Shown: positions 34,609 through 44,707, counted from the first letter of the stretch. The stretch: DNA of 44,864 nt from Massilia glaciei (GCF_003011895.2 NZ_PXWF02000242.1:1-44864); one strand, 5' to 3'. A program made the numbers and translations. Notes: a model not told the origin generated them from the letters alone.

Positions 34609-35133
34609 ATGGATTTGACGACAATCGCACTGCTCGTGCTGGCCCCCCTGCTCATTTGGCGCATCTACTCGCGCCTGAAATTGGCGATGGCGCGCCAGCG
34701 CTCGATCATGCAGAAGCATTGGACCGGACTTGGCTTGTTCACGGCGATGGCGCTGGTGCCGGCCACCGAATTACTGGGCAAACCGATGTCGCTGCTGTGG
34801 CTCGCGCTCGGTGTGGCGGCGGGCATCGGCTACGGCATCTGGGGGCTGCGCCTGACGCGCTACGAGACCACGGGCGAGGGCTACTTCTTCACGCCCAACG
34901 CGCGGCTGGGGATTTTCATCGCGATGCTGTTCATCGCGCGCCTGCTGTACGTCGGCGTCGATCTGTACGCCAACCAGAACTCGGCCACGCCGCGCATGGC
35001 GTTCACGGACAGCCCGTTCACCATGCTTGGCCTCGGTGTGGTGGCGGGGTACTTCGCGACCATGTCGGCCGGCCTGCTGCGCTGGCGCCGCGCCCTCAAA
35101 AAAGCCGAGGACGCGGCCGCGCCGAAGCAGTGA
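34609..35133 (+). CDS. DUF1453/CcdC-like membrane protein (174 aa)
   Basis: The ATG at 34609 begins with a first membrane helix (MDLTTIALLVLAPLLIWRIYSR), followed by RLKLAMARQR. Further helices lie at about 42-58, 61-77, 98-120 and 134-155. The arrangement (N-terminal helix, basic loop, helix pair, YETTGEGYFFTPN loop) recalls the DUF1453/CcdC group, whose role is unknown, but the match is weak. No ribosome site is obvious. The stop falls at the start of a 23-base tandem duplication. Confidence 0.65.
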   Translation: MDLTTIALLVLAPLLIWRIYSRLKLAMARQRSIMQKHWTGLGLFTAMALVPATELLGKPMSLLWLALGVAAGIGYGIWGLRLTRYETTGEGYFFTPNARLGIFIAMLFIARLLYVGVDLYANQNSATPRMAFTDSPFTMLGLGVVAGYFATMSAGLLRWRRALKKAEDAAAPKQ

Positions 35134-35173
35134 TCGCGGCCGATTCGAAGCTGTGATCGCGGCCGATTCGAAG
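35131..35173. repeat. 23-bp tandem duplication starting at a stop codon
   Basis: TGATCGCGGCCGATTCGAAG at 35131-35150 is followed by CTG, then occurs again at 35154-35173. The first TGA is the stop of the preceding gene. Confidence 0.85.
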
Positions 35174-35409
35174 ATCAAGCGGGCGGTGAGATTGGCCTCA
35201 TCCAGAAAATTCGCAGACAAAGAGCCGGTCGGGACGACGGCTTTGAAACTTACAATGCATCAATTGCCATTGTGGTTTCTTAGGCAATAGTTTGTCCAAC
35301 ATCAATATCTACGGCATCCCCAGCCGATAAAGTTTCCTCCTCGCATCCTCACCCGCAGCGCGCAAAGTCGCGTTTGCGGCGTCGAACCATGTCGAATGGA
35401 GACTATTAG

Positions 35410-37590
35410 ATGGCCAATGCCTTGTACGGCGCAGCTGCCGCCTTGCTCAAGCTGCGCGATGACCCGCAGCACCATCGCCTGCTCACAATCGACTTCCCCC
35501 GCAGGGATGGCCCCGCCGATACCGTCATCCTGGTCAATAAACTCGTGGCGCGCGAGGAGGTGTCACGCGACTTTCAATTCGACGTCGAGCTTTTATCCGA
35601 CAAGGCCAATATCCCGCTCAAGCAAGTCATGGGCAAGATGGTGACGATCTCGCTGGTGCGCGAGGACGGCAGCCTTCGCCACTTCAACGGCTATGTGTTT
35701 GAATTCCGCATGATCAAGGCCGATGGCGGCTTTGTCTATTACGGCATGGTGTTGCGGCCCTGGCTTGCCTTCACCACCCTGCGCGTAAACAGCATGTCCT
35801 TCCTCCATAAAAACGTGATCGGGATTACGGAAGCCACATTTGACCATTACCACGACCGCGACTGGAATACGCGTCTCCTACACAAGGATCCGCCTATCGT
35901 CTGTGCCAACCAGTACAACGAGTCCGACCACAACCACTTGCATCGGCGTTGGGAAGAATTGGGTCTATACACTTGGTACGAGCACCGCGCCGATGGCCAT
36001 ACCCTGTGGATCGGCGATGACAGCACCCGGTCGGCTTCCATCGATGCGGGATCGAAAAAAATTAACCCGGCCCAGATTCCGTTCAAAAGCAAATCCGGCT
36101 CGGTTGAGGACGACGCGATCCATTCCTGGCAGGCAGTGCGCGAGCTGGGCTCCGGCAAGACGACACTGACCAGCTTCGACTACAAAAATCCGCGCCCGCA
36201 ATTCGCCTCCGCCGGCATGACGAACACGCAGGGAAAAGTCTGGCTTTACGAGCGTTACGAGAATGCCGGCGCGGATGGTTTCAAGACTTATAGAGAAGGA
36301 TTGGCGCTGGCCGAATGCCGTATGGATGAGCACGAAGGGCGTGTCCAATATTTTGTGGCCGAAGGGGACAGCCGCTGGGCCCAAGCCGGGCGCGCCTTCA
36401 AGCTCGGTGGACACTTCAGCGCCGAGCCAGGGCAACGGCCGCGCGGCGAAATTGGCGCGGTACCGATACACAAACGCGCGTACCTGATTTTGTCGGTATT
36501 GCACACCGCCAGCAACAACTACCACGCGGGCCGCGCCGCCCCCTCGCACTACGATAACGTTTTCACTTGCATACGCCAGAGTATTCGCTGGCGTCCCGGG
36601 CGGGGATTCAACAGCGTCCCTTGCCTGGTATCGGGCATGCAAACGGCGACGGTGGTGGGACCTCCCGACTCGGAAATCCACACCGACAATTACGGCCGGG
36701 TGAAAGTGCAATTTCACTGGGACCGCCTGGGGAAGTTCGACGACGCCAGTTCTCCCTTCCTACGGGTTATGTCGAGCTGGGCTGGCAGCAACTTCGGTCA
36801 CATCAGCTTGCCACGTGTTGGCCAGGAGGTCGCGATCGTTTTCCTAAATGGCAATGTCGACCACCCAATCATCATCGGCAGCGTCTACAACCATCACAAT
36901 ATGCCGCCCTGGCAATTGCCGGTCAACAGCACGCAAAGCGGCATTTTGACCCGCTCGACGAAGAAAGGCGACGGCTCGCACGCCAACGCCCTGCGCTTCG
37001 AAGACAAGAAGGACCATGAACAACTGTGGTTGCACGCCGAGAAGGACCAACTAACCGAAGTCGAGCACGACGAGGACAAGTGGGTTGGCAACGACCGCCG
37101 CAAAAACATCGACCGCGACGAGACCACCAACGTCAAGCGAGACCGCACCGAAACGGTCGGGCACGACGAAAAAATCAACGTTGGCAACAACCGCACCGAA
37201 CGGGTCGACCACAACGAGGACATCGACATCGGCGGCGACCGCGGCGAGCATGTAGGCGGGAACGAAAAAGTCAGTATCGACGGCTACAAGAGCGAGACCA
37301 TTCTGTTGGCCAAGGCACTGTCGATCGGCGCGGCCTATCAGACCACGGTGGGCGGCCTCATGAACACGACCGTCGCGCTGACGCAGGCCGAGGAGGTCGG
37401 CATGTCGAAGACGGTCATCGTCGGCATGGAAAGCCTGCTCCAGGCCGGTAACGAGATCAAATTCGTCGTCGGCAGTTCCGTGATAACGATGACGGCAACG
37501 CGCATATCCCTTGTGGCCGACGAAATCATGATCGAGGGGCGCAAGAAGGTCGAAGTCCACGGCGACGACATCGACCACAACCCGGGATGA
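35410..37590 (+). CDS. vgrG: type VI secretion tip protein VgrG
   Basis: 726 aa, with GGAGA before the ATG. The gp27-like domain is at about residues 10-340 (VILVNKLVAREEVSRDFQFDVELLSD, and ESDHNHLHRRWEELGLYTWYEH). The gp5-like OB domain is at about 400-500, with SEIHTDNYGRVKVQFHWDR, SWAGSNFGHISLPRVGQEVAI and FLNGNVDHPIIIGSVYN. A beta-helix of short repeats (NDRRKNIDRDETTNVKRDRT and on to 640) follows, then a C-terminal segment ending GRKKVEVHGDDIDHNPG. It forms the spike that carries effectors. No structural type VI genes are in the window, so this is an orphan cluster that needs an apparatus elsewhere. Confidence 0.94.
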   Translation: MANALYGAAAALLKLRDDPQHHRLLTIDFPRRDGPADTVILVNKLVAREEVSRDFQFDVELLSDKANIPLKQVMGKMVTISLVREDGSLRHFNGYVFEFRMIKADGGFVYYGMVLRPWLAFTTLRVNSMSFLHKNVIGITEATFDHYHDRDWNTRLLHKDPPIVCANQYNESDHNHLHRRWEELGLYTWYEHRADGHTLWIGDDSTRSASIDAGSKKINPAQIPFKSKSGSVEDDAIHSWQAVRELGSGKTTLTSFDYKNPRPQFASAGMTNTQGKVWLYERYENAGADGFKTYREGLALAECRMDEHEGRVQYFVAEGDSRWAQAGRAFKLGGHFSAEPGQRPRGEIGAVPIHKRAYLILSVLHTASNNYHAGRAAPSHYDNVFTCIRQSIRWRPGRGFNSVPCLVSGMQTATVVGPPDSEIHTDNYGRVKVQFHWDRLGKFDDASSPFLRVMSSWAGSNFGHISLPRVGQEVAIVFLNGNVDHPIIIGSVYNHHNMPPWQLPVNSTQSGILTRSTKKGDGSHANALRFEDKKDHEQLWLHAEKDQLTEVEHDEDKWVGNDRRKNIDRDETTNVKRDRTETVGHDEKINVGNNRTERVDHNEDIDIGGDRGEHVGGNEKVSIDGYKSETILLAKALSIGAAYQTTVGGLMNTTVALTQAEEVGMSKTVIVGMESLLQAGNEIKFVVGSSVITMTATRISLVADEIMIEGRKKVEVHGDDIDHNPG

Positions 37591-39005
37591 CAATGGCACA
37601 GTCTGCTACAGCCGCGGTGCCGGCAACGCCGCCTGGGAAGGATACGGGCGCCCCAGAGTTTGCCGTGCCGAACCTGCTTTTCGATAACAGGACGCCGTTC
37701 TCGGCGGCGCAGTTTGATACCGTCGACCAGCACGACGGAGCCTTCCATGTGTTCGTGGCAAAGATCGGCTACACGATCGGGCCATGCGACCAGGACGGAT
37801 GGGCAACGCTCAAGGTGCTCGACACGCCCGCCGAACTCAACACCCAAGACCGCCACCACGGCGACGATCCATCTGCAAGTGTGCTTGAGGAAAGTGACTT
37901 TGCCCCGTATAAGCCGCGCTGCGACGTGATCGTCAACGCAGTCGCGCATGTGCCCGACAAGAAGCCGGCGAAGGAGCTCCTGGTGCGACTTGCCGTCATG
38001 CCGAGCCTGGCAGGCGAGCCGGCACCGCCAGCGATCATCGACAAGACCCTGATGGTCTGCGGCGAACGTTGGTTCGTGAGGAAGACGGCTGTCACACGGC
38101 TATTGCATTGGCCCGTCAAAATCGGCACCCTTGGCCTTTTGCGGCCAAATCCCTGGCGCTTGTCGGCCGCGGCGCCAATGACAAGTGTGCCGGTTCGCTA
38201 TGAACTCGCGCTCGGTGGCGAGTGCCGAATCGACAGCGATGATCGCGCCAGTAAGCGCGTGCCAGCCAAGCACCGCATTGGCCCCGCAACTCCCGCTGAA
38301 CCCTGTGCCATCGCCCACGAAGCCTGCGAGACCAACCCGCTCGGCAAGGGATTTACGCGCAAGTGGTACCTCAAGGCGGCGGGGAAGTCGCGGCTTCCCG
38401 CGCCGCAAGTCGGGGCAGCTTTCCAGCTGTGCAATGCAAAATCCTTTTCCAAGGGCGCGCGCGGCGGAAAATTGGAGGAGCCGTCCGGCTTTGGCGTGAT
38501 TGGCCGCGCGTGGCAACCACGCCGCGCATTGATCGGGAAGATCGAAGAAAAGAAGGACTGGGAAGCGGATGAAGTTCCCCGTTTGCCCGTCGATTTTGAC
38601 TTTGGCTATTGGAACTGCGCGCCGCGCGACCAGCAGTGCGCCTACCTGGCCGGCGGGGAAAGGTTTTCGTTGGTGAACCTTTGCAGTCCAGACAGCCCAT
38701 CGGCGCGAAAGAACCAAAGTGGCAATACGGTGCTGCGTTTCGCACTGCCGCAGCAAGCCGTGTTCGTGCTGGCAGTCAACCTGGCGGAAGAATTGACGGT
38801 GATGCCGCTTTCGCTCGACACGGTTGTCGTCAACCCCGAATCAAATCGACTCGACCTGGTCTGGCGCGGCTTTCTTCGGGCCGACGGCAACAATGTCTCC
38901 TCGCGCCTGATGCACATCACGCAAGCCGACCAACTGGCACGGCTGGACGAGTTGGTGCGACATCAATGGTCGGAAGCTGAAGCAGATGATAGCAAGGGCG
39001 AGTGA
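37587..39005 (+). CDS. DUF2169 effector-loading adaptor
   Basis: 472 aa; its ATG overlaps the vgrG stop by 4 bases. It begins FAVPNLLFDNRTPFSAAQFDT, and KPRCDVIVNAVAH and VRYELALGGEC are typical DUF2169 blocks. The C-terminal part has SLDTVVVNPESNRLDLVWRG. In Agrobacterium, a DUF2169 protein is needed to load a PAAR-linked toxin onto its VgrG; the position here between vgrG and a PAAR-like/Rhs effector fits that role. It is soluble with no signal. The Rhs gene follows 6 bases after the stop. Confidence 0.88.
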   Translation: MTMAQSATAAVPATPPGKDTGAPEFAVPNLLFDNRTPFSAAQFDTVDQHDGAFHVFVAKIGYTIGPCDQDGWATLKVLDTPAELNTQDRHHGDDPSASVLEESDFAPYKPRCDVIVNAVAHVPDKKPAKELLVRLAVMPSLAGEPAPPAIIDKTLMVCGERWFVRKTAVTRLLHWPVKIGTLGLLRPNPWRLSAAAPMTSVPVRYELALGGECRIDSDDRASKRVPAKHRIGPATPAEPCAIAHEACETNPLGKGFTRKWYLKAAGKSRLPAPQVGAAFQLCNAKSFSKGARGGKLEEPSGFGVIGRAWQPRRALIGKIEEKKDWEADEVPRLPVDFDFGYWNCAPRDQQCAYLAGGERFSLVNLCSPDSPSARKNQSGNTVLRFALPQQAVFVLAVNLAEELTVMPLSLDTVVVNPESNRLDLVWRGFLRADGNNVSSRLMHITQADQLARLDELVRHQWSEAEADDSKGE

Positions 39006-39011
39006 AAAATA

Positions 39012-42000
39012 ATGGCCAACGAGACCGCCACCAAATCCAAACGCTTTTATTGCGTCAGCCTGACCCCGGATATTTGCAAGACGCCCATGGGGCCGGCCAA
39101 CCCACCGATTCCCTACTCCGTGGTTGGCGAATTCGCCGATGCCACGAATGTATCGCCAAACGTCAAGTCGCGCAGCGAGCCGGTGATTTTGCATCAGCGC
39201 AGCATCATTCCGACCGTGAAAGGCGATGAGCCCGGAACGGCCGGCGGCATCAAGAGCGGCACCTGCGGCAAGCGGGTCGAGACCAAAACGGCGAGCAAGA
39301 CCTATCACGGCAACGGCACGGCAACGGTGCAAGAAGGCTGTGAGGTTTGGATGAACAACCGCAACACGATCGGCAAGATCTATGAGCGGGGCGGCATGGC
39401 GCCCCGCACGCGGTTGCAACAGATTAGCGCGCTGATCGCCGAAAAGGCAGCCGAGGCCGGCGCGGAAGCGCGCGAAGCCGTCAAGGGCGCGGCCAAGGAA
39501 TACAAGGACAACGTCTCGCCCTCGGTGCATCAATTTGGCGCCGAAGCAATGGACGCGGGTGGCAAGGTGATGCTGGGCAGTGGTGGGCTGGCCGCAGCGG
39601 GCGTGGCAGTCGGTTCCACCGTCGTAGGGGCCCCGGTGGCGGCGGCGATGGGGGTGGGCGCGGCGGCGGGTGGCACGGTTGGGGTTGTTGTGACCGCCGT
39701 AGGCGCCGCCACGGATGCCGGGGCGACGGTCATGGACCATTCAGCCGACTATATCTTGACGGGAAAGACACCCGACCCGATTGCGGCCGCCATGAACGCA
39801 GGGCAAGCCCTCGCTGCCGGTGCCTTGGGGAGGTACCGCGGCGTTGGCGAATGGCTGCGCAGGCGGCTTCCAAAACTCGGCAATCCGTTCAAGAAGAAAG
39901 CGCCGCCGGGGAAAAAATCGGCACCATCAGCAGCAGCACCACCACCACCGCCGCGCTCGCCGGATAAGCCAAAAGGCGGGAAAACCAGCAAGAAGAAAGA
40001 TAAAAAATCCGATAAGCCTTCCAGTTGCTGCCCCAAGAATGCGGCGCCTGGCGGTAAGCCAGTATCGAGCCGTCACCCTGTTCATTTTGGGACCGGCGAG
40101 GAGGTCCTGTATCAGACCGACGTGGTCCTCGACGGACCAATCCCGCTCGATTGGACGCGTTGTTACCGGTCCGGATCGGAAACAGAGGACTGGGGATTAT
40201 ATGGCGCACGCTGGGCAACACCATACACAGCGAGCTTGGCCGTTGCCGGCAAAGGCATTGTGTATATCGATGACAGCGGACGCGCCCTGCGACTTCCCCC
40301 GCTGGCGGTTGCCGCCACATTCGACAGCCGCAAGGAAGGCTTTGCGTTGACGAGATTGAGCACGTCTGAATTTAAGTTGGTTTGGCGCGACGGCAGTACC
40401 GAGTCGTTCACGCGCGATGCAGCTGCGGATGTGGCGCTCCCGCATGGTTATGAGGGCGTCGATGCGATGCTCAGTCCGGGCATGCCCGAGCAGGCGGAAC
40501 GCTACACCTTGCGGCGCAGTGCCGGGCGTGATGGGCGAGGCATCAGCGTTGAACGCTTTTCCCAGGCCGGGGCGGGAGAGCTTCTTCTGCGCGTACGAAG
40601 TGACGATGGCCAGGTGCTCGAAGCGATGCGCGACCGCATGGTTCATCCGAGCCGGTTTGCAGGCAACAGAGCGCCCGCTGTCCCGCCGCGTATCGGCCAG
40701 ATCGACGAAGTGCGTGCCGATGGCACGCGAATCTGCCATGTGCGCTATGAATACCAAGTCGAGGTGATGGGTGCGCCCGCGCCGGAGGATCCTTTCGCCC
40801 AGCTGCCGGTTCGCCACAATCTGACACGACAGACCAATTTGGCCGGTGATTCCAGGACCTACGGTTACCGAGATCATTTGCTGTGCAGCTATACAAGCTA
40901 CTCCGGCTTTGCCCACACGCTTGAATGGATCAGCCTTGCCGCCCTGCGTGAGCGCTGGAGTGGCACCGAATTGCCCGACACGGAATTGATTGAACGCTTT
41001 CCTGTGACGGTGGCTAACAGTTATCAGGCGCGAGCAGTGGCGACCGAGACCGCCGACGGCCTCGACGCGGTGCGCATCGCCTACCTTGATGCGGACACCA
41101 CCCGCGTGACCGACGCCAACGGCGGCGTGCTCGAATACATCTTTGACGCCAATTGGCTGGCAGTTGATGTGCGCAGGATCGAAGCTGCGGGCGCCGCCGC
41201 GTCGCTGGGCCAACGCACCTGGGATCGCGACGGCATGCTGCTTGCGGAGATCGATGCCGTTGGCCGCGCAACACGTTATCAGTATGACGGAGCGGGCAAC
41301 CTCACCAGCAGCACAGACGCGCTGGGACACGTCAATCGAATCGAATACGACGCGCATAACCAGCCAGTGTCCATTACCGACCCGCTAGGACACGTGACAC
41401 GGTTTGAGTATGACGACGCTGGAAACCTAGTCAAGCGCACCGACGCGCTCGGCCATGTGACCAGCTACCGCTACGACCCGCAAGGGCGGATGATCGAGTT
41501 GCAGGATGCTAAAGGGGGTATCAAGCGGATCCGTTATGACCGCGCGGGACGTTTGAGCAGCTACTTCGATTGCTCGGGCTATAGCACTACGTATGACTAC
41601 GATGCGGCGGGCCGCTTGACCGCTGTCGTCGACGCGCTCGACCAGGCAACTTGCTATGCCTATGATCGGGCCGGCCTCCTGACGGCGGTCACTCAAGCTG
41701 ATGGGGCAAGAGAACAATTTGCCTACGATGCCGATGGCCGTTTGCTTGTTCATACCGACGCCGCATCCAACCAGACCCAGTATCGCTACAACGGACACGG
41801 TCTGCCAATCGAACGCATCGATGCGCTCGGCCACACACTGCAATACCGCTACGACCCCATTTTGCAACTTGTCGAACTTATCAACGGCAACGGGGAGAGC
41901 TACCGATTGTGCTACGACGCGGACGGCCGGCTCACGTCAGAGGTTGGCTTTGACGGGAAAGTCACGAACTATGCCTACGACAAAGGCGGGCAACTCGTCG

Positions 42001-44189
42001 GGACCGAGTGCGCTGGCCGCGCCAGCAGTTTGATACGTGACATGCTTGGACAACTGGTTGCAAAGCAAACCGGCGACGGCTTGCATCGATACGCCTATGA
42101 CGCGCTCGGGCGCCTGACCGCAGTGGCGGCGCCACACGCGGAGCAGCGCTTTAACTACGACGCGTTGGGGCAGCTGATCGAGGAACGCAGCGCGTACTAC
42201 TTGGGCGGGCTGTTGACGGGCGTGGCAGGTGGAAAGGATGCTGATGCGAGTTTCGTGATGACTCACGCCTACGACGAACTGGGCGACCGCATTCAGACGA
42301 TCATGCCTAACGGCCGCCGCGTGGATGTGTTGCGCTATGGCTCGGGGCACTGGCACGGGACGCTGTGGCAAGGAGTAACGCTTGTCGATGTTGAGCGCGA
42401 CAAATTGCATCGCGAAACGCTGCGCCGGATTGGCGTCGGACAAACAGTGTCAGCGCGGCGCAAGTACGATTCGCAATCTCGTATCTCGCGAATGACGTTG
42501 CGGCGAAATTGCGACACGGCTGAGCTACGCGACCGCAACTTTAAGTACGACGCCGTGGGCAATTTAATTGAAATTGCACATGGTTGGCCCGCGCCCAATA
42601 TGACGGACGGCACGCTGAGTTACAGCTACGATGCGCTGGGGCAGCTACTTAGCTCAGTTCAGCCGGGCTTGACTGAAAAATTTTCTTTCGATCCGGCCGG
42701 GAATCTGCTTGACGTTGGTCCGACCTTGACCAATAACGTTCCGGTATCGCCGCCAACAACCGTCGCCACAACGCCAGTCATCAATAACTTGCTTAAGGAT
42801 TATCAAGGCAATCACTATACGTATGATCCGCAAGGCAACGTCAGCAACAAGCACTTCGAGCATCTGAAAATTCCAACGCTAACACGCGATTTGGCCCTCA
42901 GTTATGACGCGGAGAACCGGTTAGTACGTGCAGTTCATACCAAGTCAGGAAACCGATACACAACAAGTTATTGTTATGACGCATTTAGTCGGCGTATCGC
43001 CAAGCAAGTTTCAGTCGAGAAATTGGCATGCCGAGAAAATAATACTGTCGCCCCCCTCAGCAACACTACAACACTGTTTTTCTGGGACGGGGACGTATTG
43101 GCGCAGGAATATAAAGGGCATAGAGCGATCACGTATTTGTATGAGCCCGATAGTTTTATACCGCTGTGCCAAATTGAGTCGATGGTGGTAGAGCCATTAG
43201 GTACTGCCGTCTATTCGGAAGGAAGCGCTGCGCCTACTAATAGCGCAACTCGATGTTTGAGCGAAGTCGCAAATTGGAGCTTCCCCTTAAGGAACGATGA
43301 AGTCGAAGCGGTCGCGTTGGCTGAGGAAGTCGAAAGGGAACATATAAGGTCGTGGGAGGCATGCAAGACTTTAGGTGAGAATGTGGCTGCGGATGACTGT
43401 ATTCGTTATTACAACTGCGATCACTTGGGAACCCCGCGTGAACTGCTGGATGGAGCAGGACGTTTAGTTTGGAGCGCTAGGTATCAAATATGGGGGCGAG
43501 TACTACCACACGATTCATTATATCTAGACTCGAATTCGAATATTCGCGGGATCAATCAACCATTGCGATTTCAGGGACAGTACCATGATGATGAAACCGG
43601 ACTGCATTACAACCGATATCGGTATTACGATCCAGATTCCGCGCGCTACGTTTCACAGGATCCCGTCGGTTTACTCGGCGGACTTAATAGCTATCAATAT
43701 GCGTCTAACCCGACCACTTGGACTGATGCGCTTGGTTTGGCGCGGTCGAAAGGCGGATGTGATCCCTGTTGTGGGAAGGACCCAGCGGCAGAGGCACGTA
43801 CATGGCAGGGCAAGGGCGATTACCCAGGTGTGGATCGCTACAAGAACACGGTGTTGAAACGAGGGACTACAGTCTATGCTTTGTACTCACCATTCCAAGG
43901 AAATAATGTTCCAAGTTATTTTACAAACTCAAAGACAATCATGACCGCCAAATGGAACCACAAGAAATTGCATGATCTATTGCAAGTCCAAAGTACATTG
44001 AGTGATCCGCACGCGAAGTTCCTTCCAAGGACGGCAGTACGGAAGTATAAACTTACTGCAGATATTTGCGTCGGATCTGGTAGGGCAACTCGTAATGGAA
44101 AGTATGGATCGGGCGGCGGTGAGCAGTATTTTGTATCGTTGAATGATAAAGGAAATTTTTTTCAGGGAGCCACAATTGGACTCAAATAA
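39012..44189 (+). CDS. PAAR-like/Rhs type VI effector with unknown C-terminal toxin
   Basis: 1725 aa. An N-terminal PAAR-like DUF4150 domain (about residues 1-125; MGPANPPIPYSVVGEFAD) is followed by a hydrophobic Gly/Ala/Val stretch (about 185-245). A Lys/Pro-rich linker follows to about 345, then a DUF6531/Rhs opening (GEEVLYQTDVVLDGPIPLDW). Many YD repeats of the form GxxxxYxYDxxGRL run to about 1430, then HLGTPRELLDGAGRLVW and the core end RYYDPDSARYVSQDPVGL at 1537-1554. A variable domain follows DALGL (1572-1576), residues about 1578-1725. It includes GTTVYALYSPFQG, SYFTNSKTI and GSGGGEQYFVS. That layout recalls ADP-ribosyltransferase-like polymorphic toxins, but the match is weak. GC content falls steadily through the last third. 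Confidence 0.9.
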   Translation: MANETATKSKRFYCVSLTPDICKTPMGPANPPIPYSVVGEFADATNVSPNVKSRSEPVILHQRSIIPTVKGDEPGTAGGIKSGTCGKRVETKTASKTYHGNGTATVQEGCEVWMNNRNTIGKIYERGGMAPRTRLQQISALIAEKAAEAGAEAREAVKGAAKEYKDNVSPSVHQFGAEAMDAGGKVMLGSGGLAAAGVAVGSTVVGAPVAAAMGVGAAAGGTVGVVVTAVGAATDAGATVMDHSADYILTGKTPDPIAAAMNAGQALAAGALGRYRGVGEWLRRRLPKLGNPFKKKAPPGKKSAPSAAAPPPPPRSPDKPKGGKTSKKKDKKSDKPSSCCPKNAAPGGKPVSSRHPVHFGTGEEVLYQTDVVLDGPIPLDWTRCYRSGSETEDWGLYGARWATPYTASLAVAGKGIVYIDDSGRALRLPPLAVAATFDSRKEGFALTRLSTSEFKLVWRDGSTESFTRDAAADVALPHGYEGVDAMLSPGMPEQAERYTLRRSAGRDGRGISVERFSQAGAGELLLRVRSDDGQVLEAMRDRMVHPSRFAGNRAPAVPPRIGQIDEVRADGTRICHVRYEYQVEVMGAPAPEDPFAQLPVRHNLTRQTNLAGDSRTYGYRDHLLCSYTSYSGFAHTLEWISLAALRERWSGTELPDTELIERFPVTVANSYQARAVATETADGLDAVRIAYLDADTTRVTDANGGVLEYIFDANWLAVDVRRIEAAGAAASLGQRTWDRDGMLLAEIDAVGRATRYQYDGAGNLTSSTDALGHVNRIEYDAHNQPVSITDPLGHVTRFEYDDAGNLVKRTDALGHVTSYRYDPQGRMIELQDAKGGIKRIRYDRAGRLSSYFDCSGYSTTYDYDAAGRLTAVVDALDQATCYAYDRAGLLTAVTQADGAREQFAYDADGRLLVHTDAASNQTQYRYNGHGLPIERIDALGHTLQYRYDPILQLVELINGNGESYRLCYDADGRLTSEVGFDGKVTNYAYDKGGQLVGTECAGRASSLIRDMLGQLVAKQTGDGLHRYAYDALGRLTAVAAPHAEQRFNYDALGQLIEERSAYYLGGLLTGVAGGKDADASFVMTHAYDELGDRIQTIMPNGRRVDVLRYGSGHWHGTLWQGVTLVDVERDKLHRETLRRIGVGQTVSARRKYDSQSRISRMTLRRNCDTAELRDRNFKYDAVGNLIEIAHGWPAPNMTDGTLSYSYDALGQLLSSVQPGLTEKFSFDPAGNLLDVGPTLTNNVPVSPPTTVATTPVINNLLKDYQGNHYTYDPQGNVSNKHFEHLKIPTLTRDLALSYDAENRLVRAVHTKSGNRYTTSYCYDAFSRRIAKQVSVEKLACRENNTVAPLSNTTTLFFWDGDVLAQEYKGHRAITYLYEPDSFIPLCQIESMVVEPLGTAVYSEGSAAPTNSATRCLSEVANWSFPLRNDEVEAVALAEEVEREHIRSWEACKTLGENVAADDCIRYYNCDHLGTPRELLDGAGRLVWSARYQIWGRVLPHDSLYLDSNSNIRGINQPLRFQGQYHDDETGLHYNRYRYYDPDSARYVSQDPVGLLGGLNSYQYASNPTTWTDALGLARSKGGCDPCCGKDPAAEARTWQGKGDYPGVDRYKNTVLKRGTTVYALYSPFQGNNVPSYFTNSKTIMTAKWNHKKLHDLLQVQSTLSDPHAKFLPRTAVRKYKLTADICVGSGRATRNGKYGSGGGEQYFVSLNDKGNFFQGATIGLK

Positions 44190-44622
44190 AATAAAAATCA
44201 ACTTCGATGATGGCGCTGTATTGCTGGGAGGAATGCTGATTGGATGTAAAGGCTTCAAGATTTCCGATTTGAAAAATATGGATGGATTAGGGGCATGGAA
44301 GTGGTACAAGCAAAAAAAAATTGTATTCGCCAGACTAGATTCCCACTTTCAATGGGAAGGGTGGGATCTTGATTCGGTGATTTTGGATTTCGAAAACAGA
44401 CAACTTCGGAAGATATTCTTCCCGTTTCGACCTACGCCAAACAGTTCTGGCTCAGTATCGGCGCATCCAATTTCACTTAAAATTGAAGAAGAATTAGTAA
44501 ACAAGAAATTAATTAAGGAGGATAATTTTGAAAAAAAATACACGGCAAGATTCGGGGAAATCGCAATTCAATATGACATTCGCATGCTGACAATATCAAT
44601 GCTAATGTTGTATGACATTTAA
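44176..44622 (+). CDS. probable immunity protein to the Rhs toxin
   Basis: A TTG at 44176 with AGGGA 7 bases upstream is the likeliest start (148 aa, overlapping the Rhs stop by 14 bases); an ATG at 44143 in the same frame is the alternative. The protein is soluble and slightly acidic. It contains INFDDGAVLLGGMLIGCKGF, then WKWYKQKKIVFARLDSHF and KIEEELVNKKLIKEDNFE. It is very AT-rich compared with the window average, which suggests recent transfer. Position directly behind the toxin tip is the rule for immunity genes of Rhs effectors. I do not recognise the family. Confidence 0.7.
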   Translation: MDSNKIKINFDDGAVLLGGMLIGCKGFKISDLKNMDGLGAWKWYKQKKIVFARLDSHFQWEGWDLDSVILDFENRQLRKIFFPFRPTPNSSGSVSAHPISLKIEEELVNKKLIKEDNFEKKYTARFGEIAIQYDIRMLTISMLMLYDI

Positions 44623-44707
44623 TTAATCGCGAAGGATGTTCGAAAATTAGCCTGCCGACGGCACCAAGCAAGCTTTAGCCTTTTAGACACCGGGCTCATA
44701 ATGAAAA

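Noticed and set aside
35134-35409. Promoter search before vgrG
   Set aside because: Several AT-rich patches were seen (TTGCCA at 35264 and others), but none with proper -35/-10 spacing; nothing reported.
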